Below, piece after piece: positions 8,367 to 9,505 of a stretch of DNA of 9,505 bases (position 1 is the stretch's first letter; each line of letters begins with the position of its first letter). A model generated the notes under the pieces. That model ran no database searches. It saw only the letters and a list, made by a program, of their open reading frames with translations, and was not told the origin of the DNA. Location of the stretch: positions 1-9,505 of the forward strand of contig JAYSSF010000012.1 in assembly GCA_043720715.1 (NCBI GenBank). The letters are read 5' to 3'. The position numbers and the translations under genes are program-made. This stretch comes from JAYSSF01 sp043720715. GTDB lineage: Bacteria > Patescibacteriota > Gracilibacteria > Absconditabacterales > Absconditicoccaceae.

Positions 8367-8383
8367 TATCAGCTTATCTGATA
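8367..8383 (+). terminator. Weak hairpin after the pump gene
   Basis: TATCAG (8367-8372) and CTGATA (8378-8383) pair around a 5-base loop, two bases after the pump stop codon, and T-rich sequence follows. The 6-bp stem is short. It may be a partial terminator between the pump and the lipoprotein genes, or chance. Confidence 0.22.
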
Positions 8384-8413
8384 TATTATCCTTTTATTAT
8401 TATTTTTATACCT

Positions 8414-9031
8414 ATGAAAACACTTCTTATTAGTTCAGTAATTCTGACTACACTTTTCCTTGCTGGATGCTCTGACAAACAAGCAGTAGAAAATACCACT
8501 ACACAAACTCCAACAGCGCAACAACAAGTAACTCCTAATGATTCAATGAATATGGATTGAATGTGAAACGATACTATGGCAGGAATGGATCATGCAACTA
8601 TCACTAGTGAAGAACAATTCATTGCTGAGATGATACCTCATCACCAAGAAGCAGTAGATACTGCTAAAATTATCGTAGCAAAATGAGAAAATTCAACGCT
8701 CAAAAAAATAGCTCAAGCTATTGTGGACGGACAAAGTAGTGAAATTACTATGCTCCAGGGATGGTTAACTTCTCGATATCCATCAAGTAGCTATAAGCCT
8801 ACATACCAAAATATGATGAGACCACTTGATAAAGTTTCATGACATGATCTTGAGGATCAATTTATGGATGACATGATCAAGCATCACGAATGAGCAATCA
8901 AAATGGCAGAACAAGTACTTGAGATAAGCCAAAAACCAGAAATTGTAAAATTTGCAAATGATGTCATCAACGCCCAGTCAAGTGAAATAATAGAATTTCA
9001 AAAATTACTTGATACACAAGATAGACATTAA
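8414..9031 (+). CDS. DUF305 lipoprotein with Met/His-rich linker (205 aa)
   Basis: A lipoprotein signal peptide ends in LAGC (Cys19), followed by a Thr/Gln-rich spacer, so the protein is anchored on the outer face of the membrane. Residues 45-60 are rich in Met and end in MAGMDH, typical of soft-metal binding. The DUF305 part is an internal duplication: residues 69-118 start with FIAEMIPHHQEAV and residues 150-198 with FMDDMIKHHEGAI, each ending in an Ala-Gln/Gly-Gln-SSEI helix. The His pairs (76-77 and 157-158) and nearby Met residues are the conserved candidate ligands. DUF305 proteins include the cyanobacterial periplasmic copper-binding CopM and are often found in copper-resistance loci. 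Five TGA codons are read as Gly. It probably captures metal outside the cell membrane, possibly exchanging it with the pump encoded 48 bases upstream. Confidence 0.9.
8618..9007 (+). repeat. Internal duplication in the DUF305 protein
   Basis: Residues 69-118 (8618-8767) and 150-198 (8861-9007) align end to end with shared motifs F-x-x-[ED]-M-I-x-H-H-[QE]-x-A and Q-S-S-E-I. It is a protein-level repeat characteristic of DUF305; the DNA has diverged. Confidence 0.7.
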
Positions 9032-9082
9032 TTCTATAATTTAGAGCCTACACTAATTTATCATTTCCCCAATAGTATTCAT

Positions 9083-9438
9083 ATGGAATCAAACACGCAA
9101 CGTAAAAAAGGCTCAATCAAGAGCAATATGGCATAAAAAATCCTTCCTCATTGCAACAATGAAAATATTATAAGTTACTATTATGAGTTATTATATTACT
9201 AGTATGATGAATCATGCTCGCTAACTATCTTAGGCCATCTTCAATCGATAATAGCACTCAATCGAGTAGCGTAGCGAGTAAAGAAATACCTCAAAAGCCA
9301 ATATTAACTATGCATGATGATGACTGGTCTAAGTGAGCTGAAGACGCTAATGTTATACTTACAGAGTATCTTGATTTTGAATGTGAAGCATGTGGTGCAT
9401 ATTACCCATTACTTAAGGAAACGATGATTAACCCATAG
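9083..9438 (+). pseudogene. Frameshifted, truncated DsbA-like thioredoxin-fold gene
   Basis: From 9106 a reading frame (TGA as Gly) encodes a basic N-terminus, a membrane segment (KLLLGVIILLVGGIMLANYL), a Ser/Thr linker, and DDWSKGAEDANVILTEYLDFECEACGAYYPLLKE. This is the beginning of a DsbA/thioredoxin_4 domain with the catalytic CxxC (CEAC). Such proteins catalyse disulfide exchange outside the membrane. Two defects are visible. First, the only good ATG (9083, MESNTQRKK) is in another frame; a -1 shift at the A-run 9104-9109 joins it to the rest. Second, the domain stops at TAG (9436) about 15 residues after the CxxC, whereas the fold normally continues well over 100 residues. A TTG at 9151 could be an alternative start but would not rescue the C-terminus. 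It is probably a decayed or recombined gene; a sequencing indel or assembly break is an alternative. Confidence 0.72.
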
Positions 9439-9505
9439 TACCCACCCTATTCTAAATATCAACCATATTTTCAGTCTATTTCACTAGTTTGAATCTCCAG
9501 TTAGG
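9439..9505. other. Right-edge sequence with no recognisable feature
   Basis: In none of the frames do these 67 bases continue the DsbA-like domain, and no promoter, hairpin or repeat stands out. They may lie beyond a recombination point that cut the DsbA-like gene, with the junction near 9420-9440. Confidence 0.4.

Noticed and set aside
1468..9031. A field of pseudogenes broken by nonsense mutations
   Set aside because: Only TGA interrupts the frames, never TAA or TAG, and no frameshifts occur before the last gene. Random decay would use all three stops.
9035..9040. TATAAT as promoter of the DsbA-like gene
   Set aside because: The best -35 candidate (TTGATA at 9009) is 20 bases away and the region is AT-rich, so evidence is insufficient.
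1468..9438. TGA codons as selenocysteine or as tryptophan (code 4)
   Set aside because: There are far too many TGA codons for selenocysteine, and they sit in glycine columns rather than redox sites. Trp is encoded by TGG, and reading TGA as Trp would put Trp in the VanW GGG and RND glycine motifs.
1..9505. CRISPR array, tRNA, rRNA or transposase
   Set aside because: No regularly spaced repeats, no cloverleaf-like or rRNA-like segment and no transposase motif were found in any frame with either code.

Overview
The window reads coherently only if UGA is translated as glycine (genetic code 25). With the standard code the + strand from about 1.4 to 9.4 kb holds only short fragments. With TGA as Gly it resolves into a nearly gap-free run of genes ending at TAA or TAG. 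TGA falls at glycines that are conserved in the families involved: the GGG of VanW, and the IPGV, SGIR and TM4 glycines of RND pumps. TGG is used separately for Trp. With low GC and no Shine-Dalgarno sequences, this points to Candidatus Absconditabacteria (SR1) or Gracilibacteria, ultra-small Patescibacteria. The sequence alone does not decide between the two.

Layout. Positions 1-119 hold hairpins that terminate the leftward gene. Positions 120-1322 (-) encode an exported VanW-domain protein. Positions 1323-1467 form a divergent promoter region, with a consensus -10 box followed directly by a perfect dyad that is a candidate repressor operator. From 1468 all genes run rightward: a 57-aa cysteine-only metallothionein; a CsoR-family Cu(I)-sensing repressor with intact Cys-His-Cys ligands; a MauE/DoxX-like membrane protein; an unrecognised His/Cys-rich exported protein; a membrane-fusion (periplasmic adaptor) protein with an unusually long helical region; a 1072-aa heavy-metal RND transporter; and a Met/His-rich DUF305 lipoprotein. 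The cluster ends in a frameshifted, truncated DsbA-like thioredoxin-fold gene near the right edge.

Together this is a metal-stress island, most likely for copper: a sensor, a cytosolic chelator, an export pump with its adaptor, extracytoplasmic metal-binding proteins and redox-associated membrane proteins. The copper assignment rests mainly on CsoR and DUF305. The pump looks more like the CzcA type than CusA at the substrate-contact region I could compare, so its ion is uncertain. No outer-membrane channel gene is present.

No tRNA, rRNA, CRISPR array or complete mobile element was seen. The final 67 bases hold no recognisable gene.
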